A stretch of DNA of 16,318 nt from Zygnema cylindricum (Eukaryota; Streptophyta; Zygnematophyceae; Zygnematales; Zygnemataceae), in NCBI GenBank assembly GCA_037447655.1, contig JBBHKE010000880.1:195607-211924 (forward strand), in the 5' to 3' direction. The notes beneath the pieces are model-generated. The model was not told the origin of the DNA, did not search any database, and was given only the letters and a program-made list of their open reading frames with translations. This document shows positions 8,144-15,549 of this stretch, in pieces. Within the stretch, counting starts at the first letter, position 1. The number at the start of each line of letters is the position of its first letter. Position numbers and translations under genes: made by a program.

Positions 8144-11100
8144 CTATTGCTTCTTTCTGAGTAAGTCTGATATCTTCTTCCCTCTATCTCTCTCCATTTG
8201 GATCCCCAAAATATATTTTGCCTCCCCTAAATCCTTCATATCAAATCTGCCCCTAAGATCTTTCTTTAGCTTATTGATATTATCTAAAGACTTACTTAAC
8301 ACAAGCAGATCATCCACATAAATTGCAATAAAAATGACACCATTCTCATCTTTAAACATATAGATAGAATGGTCAGAGCTGATCCGGATGTATCCCAGAT
8401 CGGTGAGAAACTCATCTAGTTTCTTATTCCACTGTCGGGGAGCCTGTTTCAGTCCACATAAGGACTTTATGAGCCTGCACACTTTGCTCTCTTCTCCTTC
8501 TTCCACAAACTCCTCGGGTTGCCTCATAAAAATTTCTTCCTCTAACTCACCATTAAGAAAAGCAGTCTTAATATCCATCTGGTGAATTTCCATGTCTTCC
8601 GCTGCGGCCAGACTGAGGAGAATCCTTACCGATGGGAACCGAACAACTGGAGCAAAGGTCTCCTCATAGTCAATCCCCTCTTTTTGGGTGAACCCCTTTG
8701 CTACCAATCGAGCCTTATACCTCTCAATTGTATTATCTGGGTTCAGTTTTAGTTTAAATACCCATTTACATCCAATAGGTTTTCTGTCTGGAGGGCAATC
8801 CGCTAGTTCCCAAGTATTTGCTTCCATGATAGAAGCCATCTCATCATTTATGGCTCTAATCCATCTTTCTTTCTCTGGACTATTCACTGCCTCTAAGTAA
8901 GACTGAGGCTCATCTGGGTGAGATAGCTTAGTTACCTTATGGGCAGCTTGTTTTTCCTGTATCCTTTTGCTGCTCCTCCTTCCTCCCTCAAACTCCGAAG
9001 CTGGAATGGATGGAAGTCTTAGATTTCTTCTCACTGTCTCATCGGCTCCCCTGTCCATAAAAACCGTATCTTGTCCCGCTTCTTCCATCTCCTCGAAGTC
9101 CATAGGAGTATGTGAGGTTTCCGGTGAGTCTCCTGTATCTTCGATCTCCCCTGAATCTGTAATCACAGTTTCACTCATGTCTTTTTCGGGAACGACTGAG
9201 TTCTCCTCACTTTCGGACTCAAATCTGATCCTTATCTTCTTTGTATATTTGAAGGGGTCAAATGACTTCCCTTCATCCATGACAACTAAGTGTTTGACCA
9301 GAATGATATCTTTCTTTGCTAAGTCATAGACTCTATATCCCTTAACATCCTCATCATATCCCACAAAGTATCCAGGTTTTCCCTTAGCATCTAGTTTCCA
9401 GTTTTTCCTATCCGTGTCAAGACTGTAAACTTGGCTACCAAATACTTTAAGGTGTGAGATATCTGGTTTCCTTCCAACCCATCTCTCATAAGGTGTCACT
9501 CCCTTTACAGCTGAGGTAAGGACTGTATTTTTAATATAGTTGGCACAGTTCATTGCCTTTGCCCAAAATCTCTTTCCTATTTTCTTGTCAGCCAACATAC
9601 TACATGCACTATCTCCTAGTGTTCTATTCAACCTCTCAGCTACCCCATTTTGTTCTGGGTTATATGGTACAGTTTTCTGGTGCTGCACTCCCTCATCTCT
9701 CAAATATTCCTCAAACTCGTTAGAGGTATATTCCCCCCCATTATCACTCCTTATCCTTTTAATGGGGGTTTCATGCAACTTCTCACTCCAAGCTTTATAT
9801 TCTTTGAAGTAAGTTGATGCTTCAGACTTTGTTTTCAGAAAGTAGACTCTAAAGTATCTAGACCAGTCATCAGTTATTGTCATCATAAACCTCTTTCCTC
9901 CTACCGAAGGTACTTTTGCAGGCCCCCAAATATCTGTGTGGACTAAATCTAATACTTTCTCACCTCTATATGTGGCGGCTTTGGGAAAGGGAAGTCTGTG
10001 AGCCTTACCTCGAGCACAACCACTACAATCATCCATCATTTCATTATCCCCAAACTCAATGCCATCTACTACCCCAAGTTTTTTCATTTCCCTTAGCCTA
10101 TCAAAATGTACATGCCCCAACCGCTTATGCCAAATCATCACCTTAGGAACACCAACATAGTAAGCATTCTTCTTTTCATTACTCAAGTTAAGCCTAAACA
10201 TTCCTTGGCTACCCTTATCTGCTGTGAAGTAAACTTCATCCCCATACTTAGCTGTAAAGACTCCCTTTCTGGTGAAGGTATCAAACTCTTTGTCATCTAA
10301 CAAAGACGTAGAGACAAGGTTTTTACTCAGCTGTGGAATGTAAAGTACATCTGAGAATGTAAGTATAGAAGTCTTACCCTCCACTAAGACTTTGAGATCT
10401 ACTGATCCCACTAGATCTGTAGTAACCACTCTCCCATCCCCATACTCTATCTCTACAGTAGGAATCTTTCTTAACTTAGTGAAGAGTTCTTTATCACGAC
10501 ACATATGCATGGATGCACCTGAGTCGATGATCCATCCTTCCTGTGGAGCTTCCCGGATGGCTCCAAGGGCACACTTCTGCCTCCGAGGAATCTCCTTCTC
10601 CTCCAAACTCTCGTCAAGAAGAAGCTCCCCATCCTCCTCAGAGGACTCATCCTCGGTTTCTCCTAACACCTTTGTAACCACAAGTGCCTTTTCCTTCCCT
10701 CCGGAAGAACTCCCTCCACGGTTCTCTTGGAGCCTCAGCTCTAATAGCTTGACACAATCTGCAATAAAGTGCCCCGGCTTTTTGCAATAATGACAAAGAC
10801 CCTTTGGGGGCCTTTGTCCCCCTGAATGATCTCTTTCCCCTCTATAAGGTTTCTTCGGGTCCTTTCCCCATCGGTCCCCTCCTACTGCTAGAGCTTGAAT
10901 GCTCTTTCCTCCTCTCCTAATCTCCATTGTGTTTTCCTGCACAAGTATCATCCTGACTACTGTGTTCCATTTCCATGAACTATCAGGCATTCCCTGTACT
11001 CGGTACACTAAGTTTTCGAACTCATTTGGTAATTTCATGATAAGGGTGTTAACTTTCATTTTCATTGTACCTATCCACCCGACACTTTCCATTTCTGTAT

Positions 11101-11548
11101 AGAAACAAGAAAGATCATTACAGTAATCTAACATCTTTCCTCCTTTGTAAGTGTAACTCAATAGCTTTTGCTCAGCCAACTGGAGCTCCTGAATAGTTCC
11201 AGCTCTATAAATTTCCACCAAACTCACCCACAACTCCTCGGCCTTGTAAATGTGAAGATGAGGAGTGGCCAAACCTTGAGTGAGGTGCCTCAGAATGAAG
11301 TTCTTGGCAGCCATGTTTACATCCTCCCACATTTGAGTATCGTTCTCCACGGTCTTCACGATTGCCGCTCCCGATACTGTGGCAATAGGAGTAAGGGGTG
11401 TCTCCTTCCCTTTCCCCTTTTCGGACACACTGCTGTCCCCATCATCTGCCTCCTCCGCCGAGGCAGCCGTTGTTGCAGGAAACCTTACTCCCCCAAATCC
11501 TGGTGGAGTTCCTGAAGGTGGACGTTTCACTTGTCCACTGACGATACC
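8144..11548 (-). CDS. copia Gag-protease-integrase-RT segment
   Basis: Open for 1135 codons after the gag stop. The first possible start codon is a GTG at 11530, so no true initiation is claimed; residues below count from there. Gag: helical capsid-like region (about 60-210) with a CX2CX4HX4C zinc knuckle (C246, C249, H254, C259; nt 10754-10795) that binds RNA. Aspartic protease: DSGA at 336-339. Integrase: HHCC zinc site (H468, H473, C502, C505) and catalytic D533, D596 and E632 with 35 residues between the last two, followed by the copia C-terminal KPG/FVGY region (about 719-725). RT: Asp in QMDIKTAFLNG (D986) and the YVDD active site (1071-1074; nt 8309-8320). All catalytic residues I looked for are present, so decay is confined to the gag stop and the frame break that ends this segment. 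Confidence 0.93.
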   Translation of the reverse strand, partial: GIVSGQVKRPPSGTPPGFGGVRFPATTAASAEEADDGDSSVSEKGKGKETPLTPIATVSGAAIVKTVENDTQMWEDVNMAAKNFILRHLTQGLATPHLHIYKAEELWVSLVEIYRAGTIQELQLAEQKLLSYTYKGGKMLDYCNDLSCFYTEMESVGWIGTMKMKVNTLIMKLPNEFENLVYRVQGMPDSSWKWNTVVRMILVQENTMEIRRGGKSIQALAVGGDRWGKDPKKPYRGERDHSGGQRPPKGLCHYCKKPGHFIADCVKLLELRLQENRGGSSSGGKEKALVVTKVLGETEDESSEEDGELLLDESLEEKEIPRRQKCALGAIREAPQEGWIIDSGASMHMCRDKELFTKLRKIPTVEIEYGDGRVVTTDLVGSVDLKVLVEGKTSILTFSDVLYIPQLSKNLVSTSLLDDKEFDTFTRKGVFTAKYGDEVYFTADKGSQGMFRLNLSNEKKNAYYVGVPKVMIWHKRLGHVHFDRLREMKKLGVVDGIEFGDNEMMDDCSGCARGKAHRLPFPKAATYRGEKVLDLVHTDIWGPAKVPSVGGKRFMMTITDDWSRYFRVYFLKTKSEASTYFKEYKAWSEKLHETPIKRIRSDNGGEYTSNEFEEYLRDEGVQHQKTVPYNPEQNGVAERLNRTLGDSACSMLADKKIGKRFWAKAMNCANYIKNTVLTSAVKGVTPYERWVGRKPDISHLKVFGSQVYSLDTDRKNWKLDAKGKPGYFVGYDEDVKGYRVYDLAKKDIILVKHLVVMDEGKSFDPFKYTKKIRIRFESESEENSVVPEKDMSETVITDSGEIEDTGDSPETSHTPMDFEEMEEAGQDTVFMDRGADETVRRNLRLPSIPASEFEGGRRSSKRIQEKQAAHKVTKLSHPDEPQSYLEAVNSPEKERWIRAINDEMASIMEANTWELADCPPDRKPIGCKWVFKLKLNPDNTIERYKARLVAKGFTQKEGIDYEETFAPVVRFPSVRILLSLAAAEDMEIHQMDIKTAFLNGELEEEIFMRQPEEFVEEGEESKVCRLIKSLCGLKQAPRQWNKKLDEFLTDLGYIRISSDHSIYMFKDENGVIFIAIYVDDLLVLSKSLDNINKLKKDLRGRFDMKDLGEAKYILGIQMERDRGKKISDLLRKKQ

Positions 11549-11633
11549 CTAGTATCGTTTTTCACACAAAGCTCCCATCATCATGGCTTCCCAATAGATA
11601 AACCCAGATCCATTGAAGGTGGGCACCCTAGAG

Positions 11634-11648
11634 GGTGGGCCCATAACC
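11634..11648 (-). other. Primer-binding site for an initiator tRNA-Met half
   Basis: The plus strand reads GGTGGGCCCATAACC directly against the LTR. That is the anticodon stem-loop of plant initiator tRNA-Met (anticodon CAT), so the element RNA pairs with the internal tRNA segment rather than the 3' CCA end. Priming by the 5' half of cleaved initiator tRNA-Met is established for Drosophila copia and yeast Ty5. The 15-base match is from my memory of plant tRNA sequences; animal initiator tRNAs differ at one base of this stretch. Confidence 0.85.
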
Positions 11649-11860
11649 TGCAATTTTGTGTCCTCCATTGGACCACAGAATACAGGAAGCCTCTAGATAG
11701 TATTTAACTAACCCACTTTAAGCCACAACCACTGCTGCCCAAGAAGGCAAACTGACAATTTGACTGCAACCCTGTGTAGCCTGGACTCCCCTGAGTCCGT
11801 AGAAAAAAGAATCACTGAAAACGGCCAACCAGGCGATAAGTTATAGGGTGGCAAAGATGC

Positions 11861-11870
11861 CAATTTATAC
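11861..11870 (-). promoter_or_regulatory. Candidate TATA box of the copia 5' LTR
   Basis: The minus strand reads TTGTATAAATTG, with the TATA core in 11861-11870. The old LTR keeps the same site (TTGTATAAATATTG near 1485), one of the best conserved words between the two. About 210 bp remain from here to the LTR end, room for a short R-U5. A transcript start about 30 bases downstream is an inference. Confidence 0.5.
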
Positions 11871-12410
11871 AAACTCTCTGAGAGAGAGGACTATCTACCT
11901 AAATTTTCCTAAGTCCTAGTTTTTCCTAATTCCCTCTCACAGCTCCTATCTACTGCCTGTACGAACCAATCACAAAACTGTATAGTACTAGAAAGTACTA
12001 CTGCCGATGTACTTTCTGTACGGCCTCTGTACGACAAGGCCATAAGTGGACGCGTGTATACTTTCCACTCATCCGTACGTTCCTCGGAATTCCCGCGACC
12101 GAATGATGTCTCCCCACGTGGCGCCAGGTGATGCCACGTCACTAAATGCCAAAGTGACCACTCCGGGATTTCGGCGATGATGTGCGCCGTTGGATTATAT
12201 GCGAAACGTAATCTTGGCCGGAATAAATACTTGCGCGATATTTGTTCCGATGTAGAAATAAAATGCGTGGTATACGTTTTGAATTAGCGTCGTACGACGT
12301 ACTTTATAAAACTGTATATATGTACGCCGTAAACAGTTTTAGTTAAATGAACTTTATCCTTTCGAACTAAATATATATCTATCACATACCATAGCACTTA
12401 GCATTGGTCC

Positions 12411-12479
12411 TAGTCTATTAGGATAAAGCTGACCGCTACCGGTCGATTTGACGAACCGCAGGTACCGGGATCAAATCTC
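12411..12479 (+). other. A/B-box-like tRNA-related segment in the 5' LTR (antisense)
   Basis: Identical to 7021-7089 because the LTRs are duplicates. If active in pol III it would make an RNA opposite to the retrotransposon transcript and heading out of the LTR into flanking DNA. Confidence 0.4.
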
Positions 12480-12701
12480 TGGTCCGTCAAGTATATTTTT
12501 AGTAACCTACTAAAAATAGCTGTCTGTTGAACTAAGGCAGCCATGGATCAACCTCTCTCTCTTTCCTTCAGTGACTACAGCAAGTATGGGGGCTAGAGAG
12601 CGGAGGTGGAGGCAGGCTGTCCGTCCTTTTCTTTTTCCTTTTATAAAAACATATTTTAAACCTAGAAAATACTCTAGAAATCTATAAATTTCAACAGTTT
12701 C

Positions 12702-12872
12702 AACCGCTTAAAATTTTGTCGCGCTTGCGGACATCGAGCGTCATAATAAAATTAGCAATTCACACGGCCGGCGAACGTTTAGGGTAACAAAACTGCGGCA
12801 ACCACATGTAAATAAAATGGTTGCAGACTGTCACTTTTTGTCTTTACGTGAGCTCCACGGTGAGAGCACTTA
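12702..12872 (+). repeat. Mutator-like left arm, inner part
   Basis: Continuation of the left arm after the copia insertion, mirroring 14291-14432. It carries about 30 bp near 12707-12735 that are absent from the right arm, and several substitutions, so the left arm has diverged from the right. Confidence 0.82.
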
Positions 12873-13288
12873 GCCGCAAAATTGAAATTTAATTGTCTAA
12901 CCGTTATATTGAACTTATATGCAAATTGAAACGAAACCTCTTTAAACTCAATTTAACGAAACCTCTCACCGTGGAGCTCACGTAAAGACAAAAAGTGATT
13001 GTTTGCAACCATTTTATTTACATGTGGTTGCCGCAGTTTTGTTACCGTAAACGTTCGTCGGCCGTGTGAATTTCTAACTTTATTACGATGGTCGGTTGAA
13101 ACAATATTTTGAACGTCAAAGTTGTCCAACCGATTGACCGTCAAAATTTTACTCAACGGTACTTTATTTGTGCGGTTTAATATTTCCGTACAATACTTAT
13201 AATACTTTAGTTTAAAGAGGTTCGTTTCGTTTTGCGTTTAAGTTCAATGTAACGCTTAGACGATTAAATTTCAATTTTGCGGCTAAGG
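12868..13288. repeat. Interleaved inverted repeats inside the Mutator-like element
   Basis: Block 12868-12950 (TTAGCCGCAAAATTGAAATT...) recurs inverted at 13208-13288. Between them, 12963-13171 is an inverted copy of the left arm and apparently identical to 14298-14506 of the right arm. The short spacing (about 100 bp) from the left arm's inner part to its inverted copy would let a transcript form a long hairpin. Confidence 0.8.
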
Positions 13289-14290
13289 GCACTTTCCCAT
13301 GTAACCGAAACTTTAATCTTGTAACTTTGTTTCTACCGAAGATTCTCCGTACATCTTTATGAGCATTCCGATGTAATCGCAAATAACTTGTTACTTCAAA
13401 AAGTGACAAGCGTAGACGTGTACGAAACATGTGACACATAAACGGTACACAAAATGTTGCAAAAACTTCCACTCAATTTCGATTTCAGACGTCCACCCGC
13501 ACGTTGAACAGTTTCTGTCACTTCGCAATATCTACACGCCACATTGTTGACGTGAAGGTATTGCAGATGTTTAGGGTTTGTGACATTGTGACGTCACGCA
13601 CGTCACGCTCAACTGTCACAACGCCCACGTCACAACTTCTAAAACTTTCCGCCATGATTTCCCGATTGTTGTTTTTTGTTTTTTCCTACTCTACTTGCCA
13701 TCAAAATACGCTCAAAGATAGTCAAAAGAAATCGTTTTTATAGATCTTTCATTTGATACCATTATAGACATTTTTCGTGGCAAAAATTGTGAGATAGACG
13801 CGGTAGTGGGAGAGGGAGAGAGAGAGAGGCCCTTTCACAAACTTCTCTTTTGCGAAATGGCGTCCGTTGGTCGAGACCCCTCCACTTCCTCTATACGGAA
13901 AAAGGTGCACGGAAAAAAAATACGTATAGACTGTAAACGTGCAGTGGGTTTTTCTTTTGAGGAAAATTTTGTCAAAAACCTCTGACGCGTGCGAAATCAT
14001 ATGCATATTCGCCCACGTCGCGGAACTTAATTTAAAATCACCTCGCGATGTGATTTTATTAAAGTTTGAACATGATCTGGAAGGACGCGAAAGTGGGTCG
14101 AAACTCGCTAAACGATAAACTGCATCGCGATAGACGACAAACTGCGCTACAACTATAGTTTTAATGGAACGCAACTTGTACGGTAGTAATTTGAATTTTT
14201 TGGTACGACTGCAAATTTTTTCCTTTTTTTTCCAAGTTATAAAGGAAAACGATAGAAAATAATTGTAACTTTAGCACATGGGAAAGTGCC
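13289..14290. other. Interior of the Mutator-like element, no recognised gene
   Basis: About 1 kb bracketed by GGGCACTTTCCCATGT (13288-13303) and its complement ACATGGGAAAGTGCCC (14276-14291). It has a GA run at 13808-13829 and a T-rich patch near 14215. The longest frame (13749-14174, minus, 141 codons) matches no family I know and contains the translated GA run, so I do not call it. The segment could be captured host DNA, for example a promoter or leader region, but nothing proves it. Confidence 0.45.
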
Positions 14291-14595
14291 CTAAGTGCTC
14301 TCACCGTGGAGCTCACGTAAAGACAAAAAGTGATTGTTTGCAACCATTTTATTTACATGTGGTTGCCGCAGTTTTGTTACCGTAAACGTTCGTCGGCCGT
14401 GTGAATTTCTAACTTTATTACGATGGTCGGTTGAAACAATATTTTGAACGTCAAAGTTGTCCAACCGATTGACCGTCAAAATTTTACTCAACGGTACTTT
14501 ATTTGTACCAATATGTATTTCAAACGTACAATTTTTGTCCAAGTGACGTAAGTGACTGTGCGCAAACAAAACAGTCACTGTCATGGTCAATTCCC
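14291..14595 (-). repeat. Mutator-like right arm
   Basis: About 305 bp, the inverted counterpart of the split left arm. Its uninterrupted GGTTGAAACAATATTTTG (14429-14446) is the complement of the sequence that the copia element split on the left. Long minus-strand open frames across it are a by-product of the repeat. Confidence 0.85.
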
Positions 14596-14604
14596 ATTCA
14601 GAAA

Positions 14605-14740
14605 TTCTATTGAGAATAGATCCAACACGTTTATTGAAAATAGACGAAAATGCGTCTGCTGAAACTAGACGAAAACCTTTAGCGGCCAGTTTGTGGCCGT
14701 TTATATCGTGCTTGTGGCTACATACCCCGTGTATATCCAT
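14605..14740. other. Unassigned spacer right of the Mutator-like element
   Basis: Contains AATAGACGAAAATGCGTCT and similar short repeats (TAGACGAAAA twice). No element ends or gene recognised. Confidence 0.5.
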
Positions 14741-14943
14741 TACACCTTGAATCGTTTTTAGCGTATAGAAATTATTAGTGTAAAGAAAAAATTAGCTTCA
14801 TTCATTCTAATTTAGTGCTAGGAGACGTGGGAGATTATGGTCCACTCCCTTAAATAGTGTAATTTATTACATTTAAGGTATCAATGTCAAAATTTAGGGG
14901 TGCCGATATAGCGTACATAAGGCTAGTTACGATTCACGGTGTA
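14741..14943. mobile_element. TACACCG-family MITE-like element, 203 bp
   Basis: Starts TACACCTTGAATCGTTTTTA and ends with the inverted GATTCACGGTGTA (14931-14943). The ends match those of the units inside the large hAT-like element in design (TACACCG, AATCG, then TTAGCG). No target duplication could be defined. Non-coding. Confidence 0.6.
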
Positions 14944-14965
14944 GCGGTCATGTTTTGTTTGACGC

Positions 14966-15105
14966 TTAAAACATCTTTTCTCCGTACACGTCTGTCGGAT
15001 TATGGATCTGACGGTTGCGATTTAAATCCAAGATTCTCACCTTCCCATCGCCGGTCTCCATGTGAAAATCGGATAAGTGTGTACGGAGGAAAGATGTTTT
15101 AAATG
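14966..15105. repeat. Inverted repeat (hairpin) with CTTTTCTCCGTACAC arms
   Basis: TTAAAACATCTTTTCTCCGT (14967-14986) pairs with ACGGAGGAAAGATGTTTTAA (15083-15102) with one mismatch, and pairing continues inwards over GTACACG...CGGAT. The loop is about 65 bp. It lies between two CACGGTGTA ends (14943 and 15144). Confidence 0.75.
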
Positions 15106-15348
15106 GCGAAAAAATTATTAACCCTAATATCGAGCCACGGTGTACTATAGTTGTCGTTGTGTTATACTGGCATACCTTGTTAGGTTGGTGTCCACAACAA
15201 ACATTTCATAATATCGCGCAACATAATTTACTGATGTATAAGGCAGATTTGTGGAGTTTCTGTACTTTTAGGGGTTTATTGTTGCTGATTTATAAGTCGC
15301 ATCGAGTGCCAATAACATCCGATGCCGATGCTTTCCGATTTGCAGCGT

Positions 15349-15549
15349 GCACCGTGAAACGCTAATAGCGTCAATTATTTTTTCTCGTTATACAACTTTT
15401 CTCCCTGCACACGTAGCCGATTTCTCTTTGCAATCCACCGATCAGGAGTAAGGCTTTTGCCTATCGCAAGCGTCGAATGGTTCGATGTGCACGCAGAAAA
15501 GAGTTTTACGTGGCAAAAAACACACACAACTACAGTACACCGTGAATCG
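15349..15549. repeat. Second hairpin-containing block, inverted relative to 14931-15144
   Basis: Starts GCACCGTGAAACGCTAATAG and ends in TACACCGTGAATCG. It carries a weaker inverted repeat (ACTTTTCTCCCTGCACACG near 15394; GTGCACGCAGAAAAGAG near 15487). Read in reverse complement, the block 14931-15144 has the same order of words, so the two look like diverged inverted copies. The DNA between them (15145-15348) is unassigned. Confidence 0.55.

Larger units (their letters stand above)
7320..11668 (-). pseudogene. copia gag-pol polyprotein gene (broken at two places)
   Basis: A single Gag-protease-integrase-RT-RNase H frame spans the whole interior. The frame has an ATG inside the LTR end (11666-11668) and a second in-frame ATG within the primer site (11642-11644). 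From there it reads a Gag-type start (VPTFNGSGFIYW), then hits TAG at 11549-11551. It reopens at once in the same frame and runs to a stop at 8144-8146, past RT. RNase H follows in another frame and ends at 7320. The frame change lies in the AG-rich run at about 8181-8192 and is explained by either two extra bases or one lost base; coding length from 11644 to 7320 is two over a multiple of three. Both lesions would stop the full polyprotein. Sequencing error at the AG run cannot be excluded. Confidence 0.9.
6259..12696 (-). mobile_element. Full-length Ty1/copia LTR retrotransposon, 6438 bp
   Basis: Two 1048-bp direct LTRs bounded by TG...CA flank a 4342-bp interior and are themselves flanked by GTTTC duplications. 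On the minus strand the order is 5' LTR (12696-11649), primer-binding site, gag, protease, integrase, RT, RNase H, polypurine tract, 3' LTR (7306-6259). Integrase before RT defines the Ty1/copia order. By eye the LTRs differ at only five sites, so the insertion is recent. The interior is almost wholly coding: the pol stop codon is 13 bases from the 3' LTR and the Gag frame opens in or next to the 5' LTR. A stop codon in gag and a frame break before RNase H suggest it no longer makes a full polyprotein, though it could still be moved in trans. Family name unknown to me. Confidence 0.97.
11649..12696 (-). repeat. 5' LTR of the copia element
   Basis: 1048 bp, reading TGTTGAAATTTATAG... to ...CAAAATTGCA on the minus strand. 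It differs from the 3' LTR at 11656 (T versus C at 6266), 11685 (G/A), 11769 (A/C), 12520 (C/T) and 12524 (C/T). It holds a TATA-like site at 11861-11870, a pol III-box-like segment antisense to the element (12411-12479), and a conserved block near the start. The U3/R/U5 limits cannot be fixed from sequence alone. Confidence 0.96.
6095..14595. mobile_element. Non-autonomous Mutator-like element interrupted by a copia retrotransposon
   Basis: Ends are GGGAATTGATCATGGCAGTG (6095) and its near complement ending CAATTCCC (14595), flanked by exact 9-bp duplications ATTCAGAAA. Long inverted ends plus a 9-bp duplication fit a TIR-type Mutator-like element. The left arm is split by the copia insertion: 6095-6258 continues at 12702-12872; the right arm is 14291-14595. 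Removing the 6438-bp copia and its 5-bp duplication leaves about 2058 bp. No transposase is visible in the interior. The interior also holds an extra inverted copy of part of the arm (12963-13171) and a second pair of inverted blocks (about 12868-12950 and 13208-13288). The ancestral empty site of the copia insertion is still readable in the right arm. Confidence 0.82.

Noticed and set aside
10392-10790. Plus-strand open frames of 60-130 codons across 7393-11515
   Set aside because: They are antisense to the gag-pol gene and have low-complexity Ser/Leu/Pro composition typical of shadow frames.
13749-14174. 141-codon minus-strand frame inside the Mutator-like element
   Set aside because: No recognised domain, includes a translated GA run (SLSLSLS), and no homologous context. 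Left as uncalled.
14291-14740. 149-codon minus-strand open frame, with a related 67-codon frame at 12953-13156
   Set aside because: Both are the same Mutator-like arm read through. The shared part is the repeat, no protein family is recognisable, and the left arm does not keep the frame.
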